From: Vibrio sagamiensis NBRC 104589
GTDB lineage: Bacteria; Pseudomonadota; Gammaproteobacteria; Enterobacterales; Vibrionaceae
Length of the DNA: 49,012 nt
Reading direction: 5' to 3'
Assembly: GCF_007990935.1 (NCBI RefSeq)
Contig: NZ_BJXJ01000032.1
Coordinates: forward strand, 1-49,012
A model generated the notes under the pieces. That model was not told the origin of the DNA. It ran no database searches and saw only the letters and a program-made list of their open reading frames with translations. Positions 8,797 to 17,424 of this stretch are shown in pieces. A program made the position numbers and the translations under genes. Every line of letters starts with the position of its first letter. Within the stretch, counting starts at the first letter, position 1.

Positions 8797-9330
8797 TTAG
8801 TGGGAGTCGCATCCACCACAACACTCATGATCATCACTTTTTTCTTCGCTGCCACAATGCTCACCATCTTGGTGAATATGACCATGCTCAATTTCTTCAG
8901 CGGTTGCTTCACGCGTTGCCATCACTTCAACTTCAAACGTTAAAGTCTGACCTGCCAGCATATGGTTACCGTCTACCACCACTTCATCACCATCAACTTC
9001 CGTTACTTCCACTGGGATTGGACCTTGGTCAGTATCAGCAAGAAAGCGCATCCCCACTTCAATCTGATCAACACCTTGGAATACATCAGCAGGAACACGT
9101 TGAACGAGCTCATCATTATGTTCCCCATAGGCATCATCTGGAGCAACAGTTACAGAAAATTTATCACCAGCCTCTTTGCCTTCTAGCTCTTTTTCAAGAC
9201 CAGTGATTAGGTTGTTGTGGCCATGAAGGTAATCTAGCGGCGCTTCAGAAGTTGACTGATCAACCACAGCACCATCTTCCAACATTACTTTGTAGGCAAG
9301 ACTTGCAACAACATTATTTTCAATTTTCAT
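8797..9330 (-). CDS. slyD: FKBP-type peptidyl-prolyl isomerase SlyD
   Basis: SlyD is a cytoplasmic prolyl isomerase, chaperone and metallochaperone that delivers nickel for hydrogenase maturation in E. coli. The 177-residue product starts MKIENNVVASLAYKV, with the FKBP core interrupted by the insert-in-flap domain (about 70-125). The C-terminal tail from about residue 149 is rich in metal ligands: ten His and Cys residues, including HIHQDGEHC and HECCGGC. I chose the internal ATG (9328-9330) over the longer open frame because it has GGAG at proper spacing and matches the family N-terminus. The tail is shorter than that of E. coli SlyD. Confidence 0.95.
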   Translation of the reverse strand: MKIENNVVASLAYKVMLEDGAVVDQSTSEAPLDYLHGHNNLITGLEKELEGKEAGDKFSVTVAPDDAYGEHNDELVQRVPADVFQGVDQIEVGMRFLADTDQGPIPVEVTEVDGDEVVVDGNHMLAGQTLTFEVEVMATREATAEEIEHGHIHQDGEHCGSEEKSDDHECCGGCDSH

Positions 9331-9418
9331 ACTCACTCCAAGGAGGTTAGTTGACTTAACTATAATAAGTTTAAGCGACACGATAACTGTATTATGGGGA
9401 TCATTTATCGAAGTTCAA

Positions 9419-9619
9419 TTATTCAGGCTTAAAAATACCTATCATTTCTTGCTCTGAATGTGGGTTTTGTTCCACCGACTGAGGTTTACGCTGCTCGGTA
9501 TAATCACAATCAACACATTCAACTAATTCAATATTGTTTTCTATCCACCAACGAAGTGTGTCTTGCTGGCTGCATTTCGGACAACTAGCCCCTGCTATAA
9601 AACGTTTTTTAATTCTCAC
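9419..9619 (-). CDS. yheV: YheV family putative zinc-ribbon protein
   Basis: A small protein with four cysteines arranged as CPKC (13 and 16) and CVDC (35 and 38), consistent with a zinc ribbon of the YheV/DUF2387 family; function unknown. A GTG at 9635-9637 would add six residues, but I chose the GTG at 9617-9619 because AAGGA lies 6 nt upstream and the resulting MRIKKRFIAGASCPKC aligns with E. coli YheV, also 66 residues. The C-terminus EMIGIFKPE is family-typical. It follows kefB by about 30 nt and probably shares the kefG-kefB transcript, as in E. coli. Confidence 0.9.
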   Translation of the reverse strand: MRIKKRFIAGASCPKCSQQDTLRWWIENNIELVECVDCDYTEQRKPQSVEQNPHSEQEMIGIFKPE

Positions 9620-9648
9620 TTTAAATCCTTGTTCCACAAATATGATGC

Positions 9649-11445
9649 TTACTTCCAGTGATTTGGTGACTGTTGATCGCTTTCCATCTCTCGGCCAAAA
9701 ATTTCCTCTAGCTCTTTACGCGCTTCTTTGGTTCTTTCAGACAATTTCTTGTCTTCGTTATGTTGAGGCAGCAAATCTTTTAACATGGCATTATCTAACT
9801 TACGAAAATGTGCTTCTGCTCGTTTTGCCTGATATGGGTGCATTCCAAGTTCCACTAAGGTTTGACGTCCTAGATCTAAAGCACCCAAGAAAGTCTCACG
9901 CGAATAGTTGTGCACACCATAATTTAATAACTGATACGCTTCTACTCGGCTTCGCGCTCTCGCAAGCAGTTTTAAATTAGGGAAATGTACTTGGCAAATA
10001 TCAACAATAGCGATAATTTCATCAGGTGAGTCAGTACATATAACTAAGGCTTCCGCTTTATCTGCACCAGCGGCACGTAACAAATCAATTTGTGTCGCAT
10101 CACCATAAAAAACTTTATAACCATACTTACGCAGCAGGTGTATCTGACTCGCATCACTTTCCAGTACTGTTACCTTAATTTTATTGGCATACATCAAGCG
10201 GCCAACGACCTGCCCAAAGCGGCCAAAACCAGCAATAATTACTCGAGGCTGACGATCAACAACTTGACCAGAAGGTTCATCCTCTTCATGATTCAAGGTA
10301 TGAGCAAACCATTTTTTCTGTGTCATTAACAGTAATGGTGTAGTGACCATTGATAGACTTACAACTACTAATAAAAACGCTACTTGCTGCTGGGTTAAAA
10401 GGCCTTCTTGACTTGCTGCGGTGAAAATAACAAAAGCAAACTCACCACCTTGACTGAGAATAGCGGCCATTCGACTGCGTGCTTTGGGGCGAACGCGAGA
10501 GAGTCTGGCTAACCCATACAGTACCAAGCCTTTAACAATCACTAAAGCTAACACTGCACCCAATATAGCCAGTGGCTGCAATGCAAGCAACCCGATATTT
10601 ACCGCCATACCCACCGCAATAAAAAATAACCCAAGCAACAAACCTTTAAACGGCTCAATAGACACTTCCAGTTCATGCCGATATTCGCTTTCAGCCAATA
10701 AAACACCAGCCAAAAAGGTCCCTAGCGCCATAGATAAACCGAGCTTTTGCATTGTAACTGAGATACCAAGCACTACCAGTAAAGCAGCAACTGTGAATAG
10801 TTCTCGTACTCCACTCATTACCACAAAACGAAAGAGAGGCCGCAAAAGGAAATGCCCTCCAACTAACAACGCAATAACACTAGCAACCACAAACAAAGCA
10901 TCTAACCAATCTCCCCCCGTTTGTCCTCCAGCTAACAAAGGCAACATCGCCAACATTGGGATCACAGCGATATCTTGAAAGAGCAACACAGCAAAGCCAG
11001 ATTGGCCTGTCTCAGTACCGGCCTGGCCTTGCTCCTCAATGACCTTTAATGCAATCGCCGTTGATGATAACGCCAAGCCCATTCCGATCACCAAACAAGC
11101 TTGCCAACCAACACCAAACAAGCTTACACCCCCAGTAATGACGGCTGTTGTCACTATAACTTGTGCCCCTCCTAGCCCTAAAATCGGCCCCCGCATTTGC
11201 CACAATTTTTTAGGATTAAGTTCGAGACCAATGAGGAACAACAGTAAGACAACACCCAGTTCAGCAAAATGAAGAATCGCATCGACATCGCTAATAAGTC
11301 CGAGACCCCAAGGTCCAATTAAAGCGCCTGCAATTAAATAACCCAAAACAGAGCCAAGCCCTAAACGCTGGGCAATAGGTACTGCAATGACAGCCGCTGA
11401 CAAAAACACGACACTACTTTGTAGAAACTCATTGGTCATTGACAC
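9649..11445 (-). CDS. kefB: KefB-type monovalent cation:proton antiporter (CPA2)
   Basis: An inner-membrane potassium efflux antiporter. The 598-residue product has about 12 hydrophobic segments (residues 8-375) including the conserved GLELNPKKLW loop, then a cytoplasmic RCK/TrkA-N domain from about 400 with the nucleotide-binding motif GFGRFG (406-411). In the Kef family this domain binds glutathione and glutathione adducts to gate K+ efflux during electrophile stress. The GTG at 11443-11445 has AAGGAG 6 nt upstream; an ATG two codons later is the alternative. It overlaps kefG by 17 nt. Pairing with kefG and yheV argues for KefB over KefC. Confidence 0.9.
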   Translation of the reverse strand: MSMTNEFLQSSVVFLSAAVIAVPIAQRLGLGSVLGYLIAGALIGPWGLGLISDVDAILHFAELGVVLLLFLIGLELNPKKLWQMRGPILGLGGAQVIVTTAVITGGVSLFGVGWQACLVIGMGLALSSTAIALKVIEEQGQAGTETGQSGFAVLLFQDIAVIPMLAMLPLLAGGQTGGDWLDALFVVASVIALLVGGHFLLRPLFRFVVMSGVRELFTVAALLVVLGISVTMQKLGLSMALGTFLAGVLLAESEYRHELEVSIEPFKGLLLGLFFIAVGMAVNIGLLALQPLAILGAVLALVIVKGLVLYGLARLSRVRPKARSRMAAILSQGGEFAFVIFTAASQEGLLTQQQVAFLLVVVSLSMVTTPLLLMTQKKWFAHTLNHEEDEPSGQVVDRQPRVIIAGFGRFGQVVGRLMYANKIKVTVLESDASQIHLLRKYGYKVFYGDATQIDLLRAAGADKAEALVICTDSPDEIIAIVDICQVHFPNLKLLARARSRVEAYQLLNYGVHNYSRETFLGALDLGRQTLVELGMHPYQAKRAEAHFRKLDNAMLKDLLPQHNEDKKLSERTKEARKELEEIFGREMESDQQSPNHWK

Positions 11446-12016
11446 ATTCTACTCCTTGATTAATTTCAAATGCTAAAGGAGCTACCAACCATTGTCGGTA
11501 CTGCTCTGCATGATCTTCTCGTTCACTATCAGAGACATTACGTGACCAATACAAAACTAAAGGCTCGAGCCATTTCATTTGACATAAAGAAGCAGTCAAT
11601 TCAAAAGGTTGCAAAATTTGCTCAAGTGGGTATTTGTTATACCCCATTGGGCTAAACGCCTCTTTCCTTCCACCAGTGGTAATCACACTACGCCAATATT
11701 TACCCATTAATGCGCTACCATCGCCAAAAGCAAACCCTTTGCCGAGCACCCTATCTAACCATTCCTTAAGTAACGCTGGGCAAGAGTACATATATAGTGG
11801 ATGCTGAAAAACAATGACTTCATGTTGCATAAGCAATTGATGTTCATAATTCACATCAATAAAAAAATCAGGGTAAGCTCCATACAGATCATGTACCGTC
11901 ACATGTTCAAGTAATTGCGCTTGCTTAATCATAATTTGATTTGCAATCGAATGATGTGGCTCAGGATGAGCATAGATAATCAAAATTTTCGGGGGAATAG
12001 GCGTTGACACAAGCAA
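11429..12016 (-). CDS. kefG: KefG-like flavodoxin-fold ancillary protein (NAD(P)H oxidoreductase family)
   Basis: KefG is the peripheral protein that KefB needs for full activity; it belongs to the NQO1/MdaB flavodoxin-like quinone reductase family. The 195-residue product shows KILIIYAHPEPHHS near the N-terminus, the conserved FQHPLYMYSCPALLKEWLD segment, and a GKYWRSVITTGG strand. The frame opens with TTG (12014-12016) about 8 nt after AAGGA; a GTG two codons later is possible. No ATG lies before the first conserved strand. It overlaps the kefB start by 17 nt, so the pair is translationally coupled. Confidence 0.88.
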   Translation of the reverse strand: MLVSTPIPPKILIIYAHPEPHHSIANQIMIKQAQLLEHVTVHDLYGAYPDFFIDVNYEHQLLMQHEVIVFQHPLYMYSCPALLKEWLDRVLGKGFAFGDGSALMGKYWRSVITTGGRKEAFSPMGYNKYPLEQILQPFELTASLCQMKWLEPLVLYWSRNVSDSEREDHAEQYRQWLVAPLAFEINQGVECVNDQ

Positions 12017-12117
12017 AAAATTCGTCCTTTGTGGATATTCAAAAAGAAAATCACCGTTATCAGTTTGTTATACTGATTTGTATAGCATAATGCAATTAGA
12101 GCTCAATCATCGACTTT

Positions 12118-12149
12118 TCTCGCTAATAGCCCTACTATTCATCGCGAGA
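12118..12149 (+). promoter_or_regulatory. Leader hairpin upstream of yheS
   Basis: TCTCGC (12118-12123) pairs with GCGAGA (12144-12149), and inside it AATAG (12125-12129) pairs with CTATT (12135-12139), giving a two-part stem about 47 nt before the yheS ATG. It lies in the divergent kefG/yheS spacer (12017-12195), which also has a small inverted repeat TATAC-N6-GTATA (12069-12084) near a CATAAT -10-like hexamer. No regulator is identified. Confidence 0.35.
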
Positions 12150-12195
12150 TAAACGACCAAAGTAACGCGCGCAGCGCAAAGTGAATAAAAACTCT

Positions 12196-14115
12196 ATGAT
12201 TACCTTCTCTGATATTCAATTACTGCGTGGCGGTAAACCTCTTTTAGATCAAGCCTCTGCAACCATACATCCTGGCGATAAAGTTGGACTAGTTGGCAAA
12301 AATGGTTGCGGTAAATCAACACTGTTTGCTTTACTAAAAGACGAACTTTCTATTGATGCAGGTTCCTTTAGCCAACCACAACACTGGGAACTAGCATGGG
12401 TAGCTCAAGAAACCCCAGCTTTGGATAGAAGTGCTTTGGAGTACGTTATTGACGGTGACCGTGAGTTCCGGCATTTAGAGCAACAACTTGCGGAGGCAGA
12501 AGCAAAAGACAACGGCACACTTGTGGCAGAATTGCATGGTAAAGTGGAAACCATTAGTGGCTATAGCATCCGAGCGCGAGCCGCAGAGTTATTGGATGGT
12601 TTGGGTTTTAGCCAAGAACAAATGAACTGGAATCTAACTCAATTTTCCGGTGGCTGGCGGATGCGTCTTAACTTGGCACAGGCACTATTGTGTCGTTCAG
12701 ATTTATTGTTACTCGACGAACCCACCAACCATCTCGATCTCGATGCAGTAATGTGGCTAGAACGCTGGCTACAAAATTATCCTGGTACGTTAATCCTTAT
12801 CTCCCACGATCGCGATTTTCTTGATCCAATTGTCAATCGCATTACGCACATCGAAAACCAGAAGATGAATGAATATACGGGTAATTACTCATCATTCGAA
12901 AATCAACGCGCCCAAAAAATGGTCTTACAGCAAGCTATGTTTGAAAAGCAGCAAAAGCAAATGTCGCATATGCAAAGTTATATTGACCGTTTTCGCTATA
13001 AAGCCTCTAAAGCTCGTCAAGCGCAGAGCCGAATCAAAGCCTTAGAACGGATGGAAAAAGTGCTGCCAGCACAATTTGATAACCCATTTAGCTTCCAATT
13101 TAGAGAACCCGCAGCCTTACCTAATCCGATTATGATGATGGAAGAAGTCTCGGCGGGTTATGGTGATAACTTAATATTAGAAAAAATACGTTTAAACCTA
13201 GTTCCCGGCAGTCGTATCGGTCTTTTAGGCCGTAACGGCGCAGGTAAATCAACGTTAATTAAACTGCTTTCTGGAGATCTCAAGGCTCAAAGTGGTGAGC
13301 TTACTTATTCTCAAGGGGTCAAAATCGGCTATTTTGCGCAGCATCAGTTAGAAACCTTGCATCCAGAAGAAACCCCTTTGCAGCATATGATGCAAATTGC
13401 ACCGGACCAAACCGAACAACAATTACGAGATTACCTCGGTAGCTTTGGTTTCCAAGGGGATAAAGCACTGGAAAAGGTAGCGCCTTTTTCTGGTGGTGAA
13501 AAAGCACGTTTAGTCTTAGCTTTAGTCGTTTGGCAAAAACCGAACCTCTTGTTGCTTGATGAACCAACTAACCACCTTGATCTCGACATGCGCCAAGCAT
13601 TAACGATGGCATTACAAACCTTTGAAGGAGCGATGGTCATTGTCTCCCACGACCGTTATCTCTTACGAGCAACAACCGATGACCTGTATTTGGTTCACGA
13701 CCGTCAAGTCGCACCCTTTGATGGTGATCTAAACGACTACTACAAATGGCTCACTGAACAGCAAAAAATAGAACGTCGTGAAGCACAAGCAGCACAGCCA
13801 AGCAAAGATAATGGCAACAGTGCCGCAGCGAAAAAAGAGCAAAAAAGGCGTGAAGCAGAATTTCGTAAGCAAACTGCCCCTATCAGAAAGATGCTAACGC
13901 AATTAGAAAAGAAAATGGATAAATTAAGTGAAGATTTAGCTCAGGCTGAAGAAGCTTTAAGCGATAATTCACTCTATGAGATCGATAACAAGGCCAAACT
14001 TAATGAAGTTCTTGTACTTCAAGCCACCAGCAAAGCACAGCTTGAAGAAATAGAACTAGAGTGGATGTCCGCACAAGAAAGCCTCGAACAAATGGAACTT
14101 GATTTTAATCAATGA
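12196..14115 (+). CDS. yheS: ABC-F family ATPase YheS
   Basis: A cytoplasmic tandem ABC ATPase of the ABC-F class, a family whose studied members act on the ribosome; it has no membrane domain. The 639-residue product has Walker A GLVGKNGCGKS (31-41), signature FSGGWRMRLNLAQAL and Walker B LLLLDEPTNHLDLD in the first half; GLLGRNGAGKST, FSGGEKARLVLAL and a second LLLLDEPTNHLDLD in the second; and a charged coiled-coil tail from about 530. A GTG at 12181 would add five residues, but the ATG at 12196 matches E. coli YheS; neither has a strong ribosome binding site. The next gene starts inside its last codons (ATGA). Confidence 0.95.
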   Translation: MITFSDIQLLRGGKPLLDQASATIHPGDKVGLVGKNGCGKSTLFALLKDELSIDAGSFSQPQHWELAWVAQETPALDRSALEYVIDGDREFRHLEQQLAEAEAKDNGTLVAELHGKVETISGYSIRARAAELLDGLGFSQEQMNWNLTQFSGGWRMRLNLAQALLCRSDLLLLDEPTNHLDLDAVMWLERWLQNYPGTLILISHDRDFLDPIVNRITHIENQKMNEYTGNYSSFENQRAQKMVLQQAMFEKQQKQMSHMQSYIDRFRYKASKARQAQSRIKALERMEKVLPAQFDNPFSFQFREPAALPNPIMMMEEVSAGYGDNLILEKIRLNLVPGSRIGLLGRNGAGKSTLIKLLSGDLKAQSGELTYSQGVKIGYFAQHQLETLHPEETPLQHMMQIAPDQTEQQLRDYLGSFGFQGDKALEKVAPFSGGEKARLVLALVVWQKPNLLLLDEPTNHLDLDMRQALTMALQTFEGAMVIVSHDRYLLRATTDDLYLVHDRQVAPFDGDLNDYYKWLTEQQKIERREAQAAQPSKDNGNSAAAKKEQKRREAEFRKQTAPIRKMLTQLEKKMDKLSEDLAQAEEALSDNSLYEIDNKAKLNEVLVLQATSKAQLEEIELEWMSAQESLEQMELDFNQ

Positions 14116-14591
14116 GTAACCGACACGCCAACCCGCCCCTAACCCTAGAAAGACTCTGGCAATTTAGTTTGCAATTTTATGGTGTTCGTCGGGTGAAAGA
14201 GGCGTGTCTGTCATTACAAAATCACTATCACGGCAATGTAAACTTAGTCTTACTTTTAAGATGGTTAGATGAACAACAAGTTACATTCTCTGAGCAAGAT
14301 TGGCCCGCTGTGCAACATAGCTTAACAAGAAGTGAAACCTTGCTGCACTCCTACCGAAAGCTGCGTCGCCAACTTAAGTCTCAGCTTAACGACACTTTAT
14401 ATCGCCAGGCTCTGCAGTTTGAGCTTGAACTTGAAAAACAGCAACAAGCAGATTTAGTGGATTGTATCAATACGCTATCATTAACAGCGAATAATGGTGA
14501 TCCATTAACTCTCAAATACTGCCGCCATTTAGGTGGCGAGCACCTGCAGCATGCTTTTTCGCTGCCAATACCTGAGTTTCCGCGTGCTTAA
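14112..14591 (+). CDS. TIGR02444/DUF2390 family protein
   Basis: A 159-residue protein of the TIGR02444 (DUF2390) family, which I recognise from its opening LTLERLWQFSLQFYG, the VKEACLSLQNHYHGNVNLVLLL helix pair and the later RKLRRQLKS segment. It is mostly alpha-helical, without a signal peptide or membrane segment. Its function is unknown. The ATG overlaps the yheS stop as ATGA, so it is translated with the ABC-F protein; a link to ribosome function is only suggested by this coupling. Confidence 0.85.
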   Translation: MSNRHANPPLTLERLWQFSLQFYGVRRVKEACLSLQNHYHGNVNLVLLLRWLDEQQVTFSEQDWPAVQHSLTRSETLLHSYRKLRRQLKSQLNDTLYRQALQFELELEKQQQADLVDCINTLSLTANNGDPLTLKYCRHLGGEHLQHAFSLPIPEFPRA

Positions 14592-14632
14592 CTTGCATTT
14601 AGATCACCCAGGAAACAACAAAACGACTTACC

Positions 14633-14661
14633 TTGAGGTTATCTCAGTCTCTACCTATAAT
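14633..14661 (+). promoter_or_regulatory. Sigma-70 promoter upstream of yheT
   Basis: TTGAGG (14633-14638), a 17-nt spacer and a perfect TATAAT (14656-14661). Transcription would begin near 14668, leaving a leader of about 190 nt before the yheT ATG at 14860. I see no coding sequence or clear terminator in that leader. The stretch 14592-14632 after the DUF2390 gene holds nothing recognisable. Confidence 0.7.
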
Positions 14662-14859
14662 TTGTTAGCATACAAATTCATAATAAAATACGTTCGTTGG
14701 CTTCATCTTCGCAAGCTATGTTTCCCGTTGCCATCGAATTTGTCGTTGGGTTACCGCTTAGTTCCAAGAAGTTGAACTTATCCATCAACCCGTATTTGCT
14801 ATGAACCAGCCGAAGAGCGCGTCTAGCAATCCAACATGCCTTTTCGATTGGAATTCTAT

Positions 14860-15867
14860 ATGACTCAATTTTTCCCTGCAACTGGCCTTAAAAATCCCCA
14901 CCTTCAGACACTTCTTCCACGGCTGATTAGAAAAAAAGCACTATTTACCCCGATATGGCAAACCATTGATACGCCAGATGGCGATTTCCTTGATTTAGCT
15001 TGGTCAGAGCCTTTCAATCATGAGTCAGCTATTAGAAAGCCGATTTTTATTCTTTTTCATGGACTAGAAGGCTGCTTCTATAGCTCTTATGCCAATGGCT
15101 TGATGAACGCTTTTGCACAATCGGGCTGGCTGGCAGTCATGATGCATTTTCGAGGCTGTAGTGGTAAGCCAAACAAAAAAGCGCGCGCTTATCATTCAGG
15201 TGAAGTCAATGACGCTCGGTTTTTCCTTGAGCACCTTGACCAACAATTTCCTGGTCAACCTAAAGTGGCGGTGGGTATTTCCATCGGTGGGAATATGTTG
15301 GCTAACTATCTCGCGCAGTATGATCACAAGCCACTCTTAGATGCCGCGACGATTGTTTCTGCACCACTCGATCTTGCCGCGTGTGCCAATCGTATCGAAC
15401 GTGGTTTTTCTAAGGTTTATCGACGCTATCTGCTTTCTTCTCTTAAGCGTAATGCTTTACAAAAGCACGAGTTAATTCATGGCGAACTTGCTTTATCTTA
15501 TTGCTCAATCAAACGAGTCACGCGCCTGTACGAGTTTGACGATCTGGTCACCGCACCACTACACGGTTTCAAAAATGCTCAAGATTATTACGCGCAATGC
15601 TCTGGTCTAAACAAACTACAACGTATTCGCCTACCTACGCTGATCATTCACGCTAAAGATGACCCCTTTATGACGGAGGCTGTAATCCCAAAATTTGTTT
15701 TGCCCGATAATATTGATTATCAGCTATATGAACATGGGGGGCATGTCGGTTTTCTGTGTGGCTCCGTGCTAAAGCCACGCTTCTGGCTTGAAGAAGCGCT
15801 TCCTGCGTACTATGAAAGTATCGCGGCTGATTATCTTTCTAGTGTATCGACACAAAGAACACAGTAA
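14860..15867 (+). CDS. yheT: Alpha/beta hydrolase YheT (AB-hydrolase 4 family)
   Basis: A 335-residue putative esterase of the YheT/ABHD1-3 type. The catalytic triad is visible: Ser141 in GISIGGNML, Asp267 or Asp268 in AKDDPFM, and His295 in HGGHVGF. FHGLEG at 66-71 is the usual oxyanion-hole loop. The physiological substrate is unknown. I chose ATG 14860 over ATG 14836 because MTQFFPATGLKNPHLQTLLP is the family N-terminus and a GGA-containing site lies just upstream. Same order as E. coli yheS-yheT-yheU-prkB-crp. Confidence 0.93.
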   Translation: MTQFFPATGLKNPHLQTLLPRLIRKKALFTPIWQTIDTPDGDFLDLAWSEPFNHESAIRKPIFILFHGLEGCFYSSYANGLMNAFAQSGWLAVMMHFRGCSGKPNKKARAYHSGEVNDARFFLEHLDQQFPGQPKVAVGISIGGNMLANYLAQYDHKPLLDAATIVSAPLDLAACANRIERGFSKVYRRYLLSSLKRNALQKHELIHGELALSYCSIKRVTRLYEFDDLVTAPLHGFKNAQDYYAQCSGLNKLQRIRLPTLIIHAKDDPFMTEAVIPKFVLPDNIDYQLYEHGGHVGFLCGSVLKPRFWLEEALPAYYESIAADYLSSVSTQRTQ

Positions 15868-15900
15868 ACTAAGCGGCCATCATAAACGTTCGAGGTATTT

Positions 15901-16110
15901 ATGATTATCCCATGGAAAGATATTACACCAGAAACACTAGAAAATTTAATTCGGGAATTCGTTCTCCGTGAAGGCACCGATTACGGTGCGGTAGAAATGT
16001 CCCTACAAAGCAAAATTGATCAAGTAAAAATGCAGCTTGAGCATAATGAAGCTGTGATCGTCTTTTCAGAATTACATGAAACCGTCGATATCAAACTGAA
16101 GGCCAAATAG
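15901..16110 (+). CDS. yheU: UPF0270 family protein YheU
   Basis: A 69-residue conserved protein of unknown function. The opening [29 protein letters not shown], read here in segments, is characteristic of the UPF0270 family; the remainder is a charged helix ending in KLKAK. It has a GAGG ribosome binding site and lies 33 nt after yheT, probably on the same transcript. No signal peptide or membrane segment. Confidence 0.92.
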   Translation: MIIPWKDITPETLENLIREFVLREGTDYGAVEMSLQSKIDQVKMQLEHNEAVIVFSELHETVDIKLKAK

Positions 16111-16258
16111 TCTGCAGAAACGCATTTCTGACTACAAACATCGCTTTCCCTCTGTATCAACATGAAAATGACTAAGTCGCTAACTCTCGTTTGCTCACAC
16201 TTTACCGTACTCCGCTCGATGACAGGTTCGTTTTACGTGATATAGTGCTTCATCACTC

Positions 16259-16280
16259 GTACAGTGCAAAAGCGCTGTAC
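16259..16280 (+). promoter_or_regulatory. Hairpin in the prkB leader
   Basis: GTACAGTGC (16259-16267) pairs with GCGCTGTAC (16272-16280) around AAAA, with a single G-U pair. It lies 35 nt before the prkB ATG. No T-run follows, so it is not a terminator. The rest of 16111-16314 shows no clear promoter. Confidence 0.4.
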
Positions 16281-16314
16281 GCTAACAGGTAAGTTAATTA
16301 CGACAAGGTTTGTC

Positions 16315-17184
16315 ATGTCAGCAAAACACCCTATCATCGCGGTCACTGGTTCATCTGGTGCCGGTACTACGACTACATCTGAAGCATTTCGAAAAATGTT
16401 CAACATGATGAATGTCAAACCAGCTTGGGTCGAAGGAGATAGTTTCCACCGTTTTACTCGCCCCGAAATGGATGTAGAAATAAGAAAAGCCCGAGAGCAA
16501 GGAAAGCACATCAGTTACTTTGGCCCACAAGCCAATGATTTCTCCAGCTTAGAAGAGTTCTTTCATCAATATGGCAAGGTAGGAACTGGTAGTGTGCGTC
16601 GCTACCTCCATACTTTTGATGAAGCCGTGCCGTATAATCAAATGCCTGGTACCTTTACACCTTGGCAGGATTTGCCTGAAGACAGTGATGTGATGTTTTA
16701 TGAAGGTCTCCATGGAGGAGTCGTCGATGGAGAAGTCAATGTAGCTCGTCATGTTGATTTTCTGATTGGCATGGTCCCTATTGTTAACTTAGAGTGGATC
16801 CAAAAATTTGTTCGCGATACTCGTGAACGCGGCCATTCAAGAGAAGCAGTCATGGATTCCATTGTTCGCTCTATGGATGATTACCTAAACTACATCACCC
16901 CGCAGTTTTCTCGTACACATATTAATTTTCAACGTGTCCCCACTGTCGACACTTCGAACCCACTTAATGCCAAAGGGATACCAAGCTTAGATGAAAGTTT
17001 TGTCGTAATCCGCTTGCGTGGCATTAAAAATGTCGATTTTCCTTACCTGCTGGCAATGATAGATGGCTCATTTATGTCACGCCATAACACCATTGTCGTC
17101 CCCGGAGGTAAAATGAGTTTTGCTATGGAATTAATCGTCAGACCCATCTTACAGAAGCTGATTGAAACCGGAAAAATTGGCTAA
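16315..17184 (+). CDS. prkB: Phosphoribulokinase-like protein
   Basis: A 289-residue member of the phosphoribulokinase/uridine kinase P-loop family, the same length as E. coli PrkB. The P-loop is GSSGAGTTT (12-20), followed by a conserved EGDSFHRFTR and the FYEGLHGGVV strand. This organism shows no Calvin cycle context, so the true substrate is unknown. I chose ATG 16315 because AAGG lies upstream and it starts right before the P-loop; a GTG at 16264 would add 17 poorly conserved residues. It lies upstream of crp in the same orientation, as in E. coli. Confidence 0.92.
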   Translation: MSAKHPIIAVTGSSGAGTTTTSEAFRKMFNMMNVKPAWVEGDSFHRFTRPEMDVEIRKAREQGKHISYFGPQANDFSSLEEFFHQYGKVGTGSVRRYLHTFDEAVPYNQMPGTFTPWQDLPEDSDVMFYEGLHGGVVDGEVNVARHVDFLIGMVPIVNLEWIQKFVRDTRERGHSREAVMDSIVRSMDDYLNYITPQFSRTHINFQRVPTVDTSNPLNAKGIPSLDESFVVIRLRGIKNVDFPYLLAMIDGSFMSRHNTIVVPGGKMSFAMELIVRPILQKLIETGKIG

Positions 17185-17217
17185 AAATCTGGCTATTTAG
17201 GTGTTTACTTTTCACTC

Positions 17218-17233
17218 CGTGATCATGTGCACA
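17218..17233 (+). promoter_or_regulatory. Candidate CRP site upstream of crp
   Basis: CGTGA-TCATGT-GCACA matches the CRP consensus TGTGA-N6-TCACA with one mismatch per half-site. It lies 192 nt upstream of the crp ATG in the 240-nt prkB-crp spacer. A TTGACG (17257-17262) with weak -10 candidates follows, and TACTAT (17297-17302) is another possible -10. Autoregulation of crp is known in E. coli, so this is a plausible autoregulatory site, but the promoter it would act on is not certain. Confidence 0.5.
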
Positions 17234-17424
17234 ATTTTGCGTAAAAAATAGCAGGATTGACGCGATTAAAATCAAGAAATCAAACTCGAAAAAGGATACT
17301 ATTTCCTGTAGAGATACAAGATAGCTTGCAGCATAGAAAAAGAGTTCTTATTCTAGTAAGCCAACGACACGCTTAGCTAAAATATGGACAGCGCAAGCAT
17401 ACCCTGCAGAGGAAGTGAGATATT

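Noticed and set aside
8904..9206. 100-codon plus-strand open frame
   Set aside because: It is antisense to slyD, His/Gln-rich as expected from the complement of the SlyD codons, and has no support of its own.
10484..10978. 164-codon plus-strand open frame
   Set aside because: It is the antisense shadow of the kefB membrane domain; its Asn/Thr/Pro-rich composition mirrors hydrophobic codons.
12181..12195. GTG start for yheS
   Set aside because: No ribosome binding site, and the ATG at 12196 matches the E. coli protein start.
14836..14859. Earlier ATG for yheT
   Set aside because: It adds eight residues not seen in the family; the ATG at 14860 gives the conserved N-terminus.
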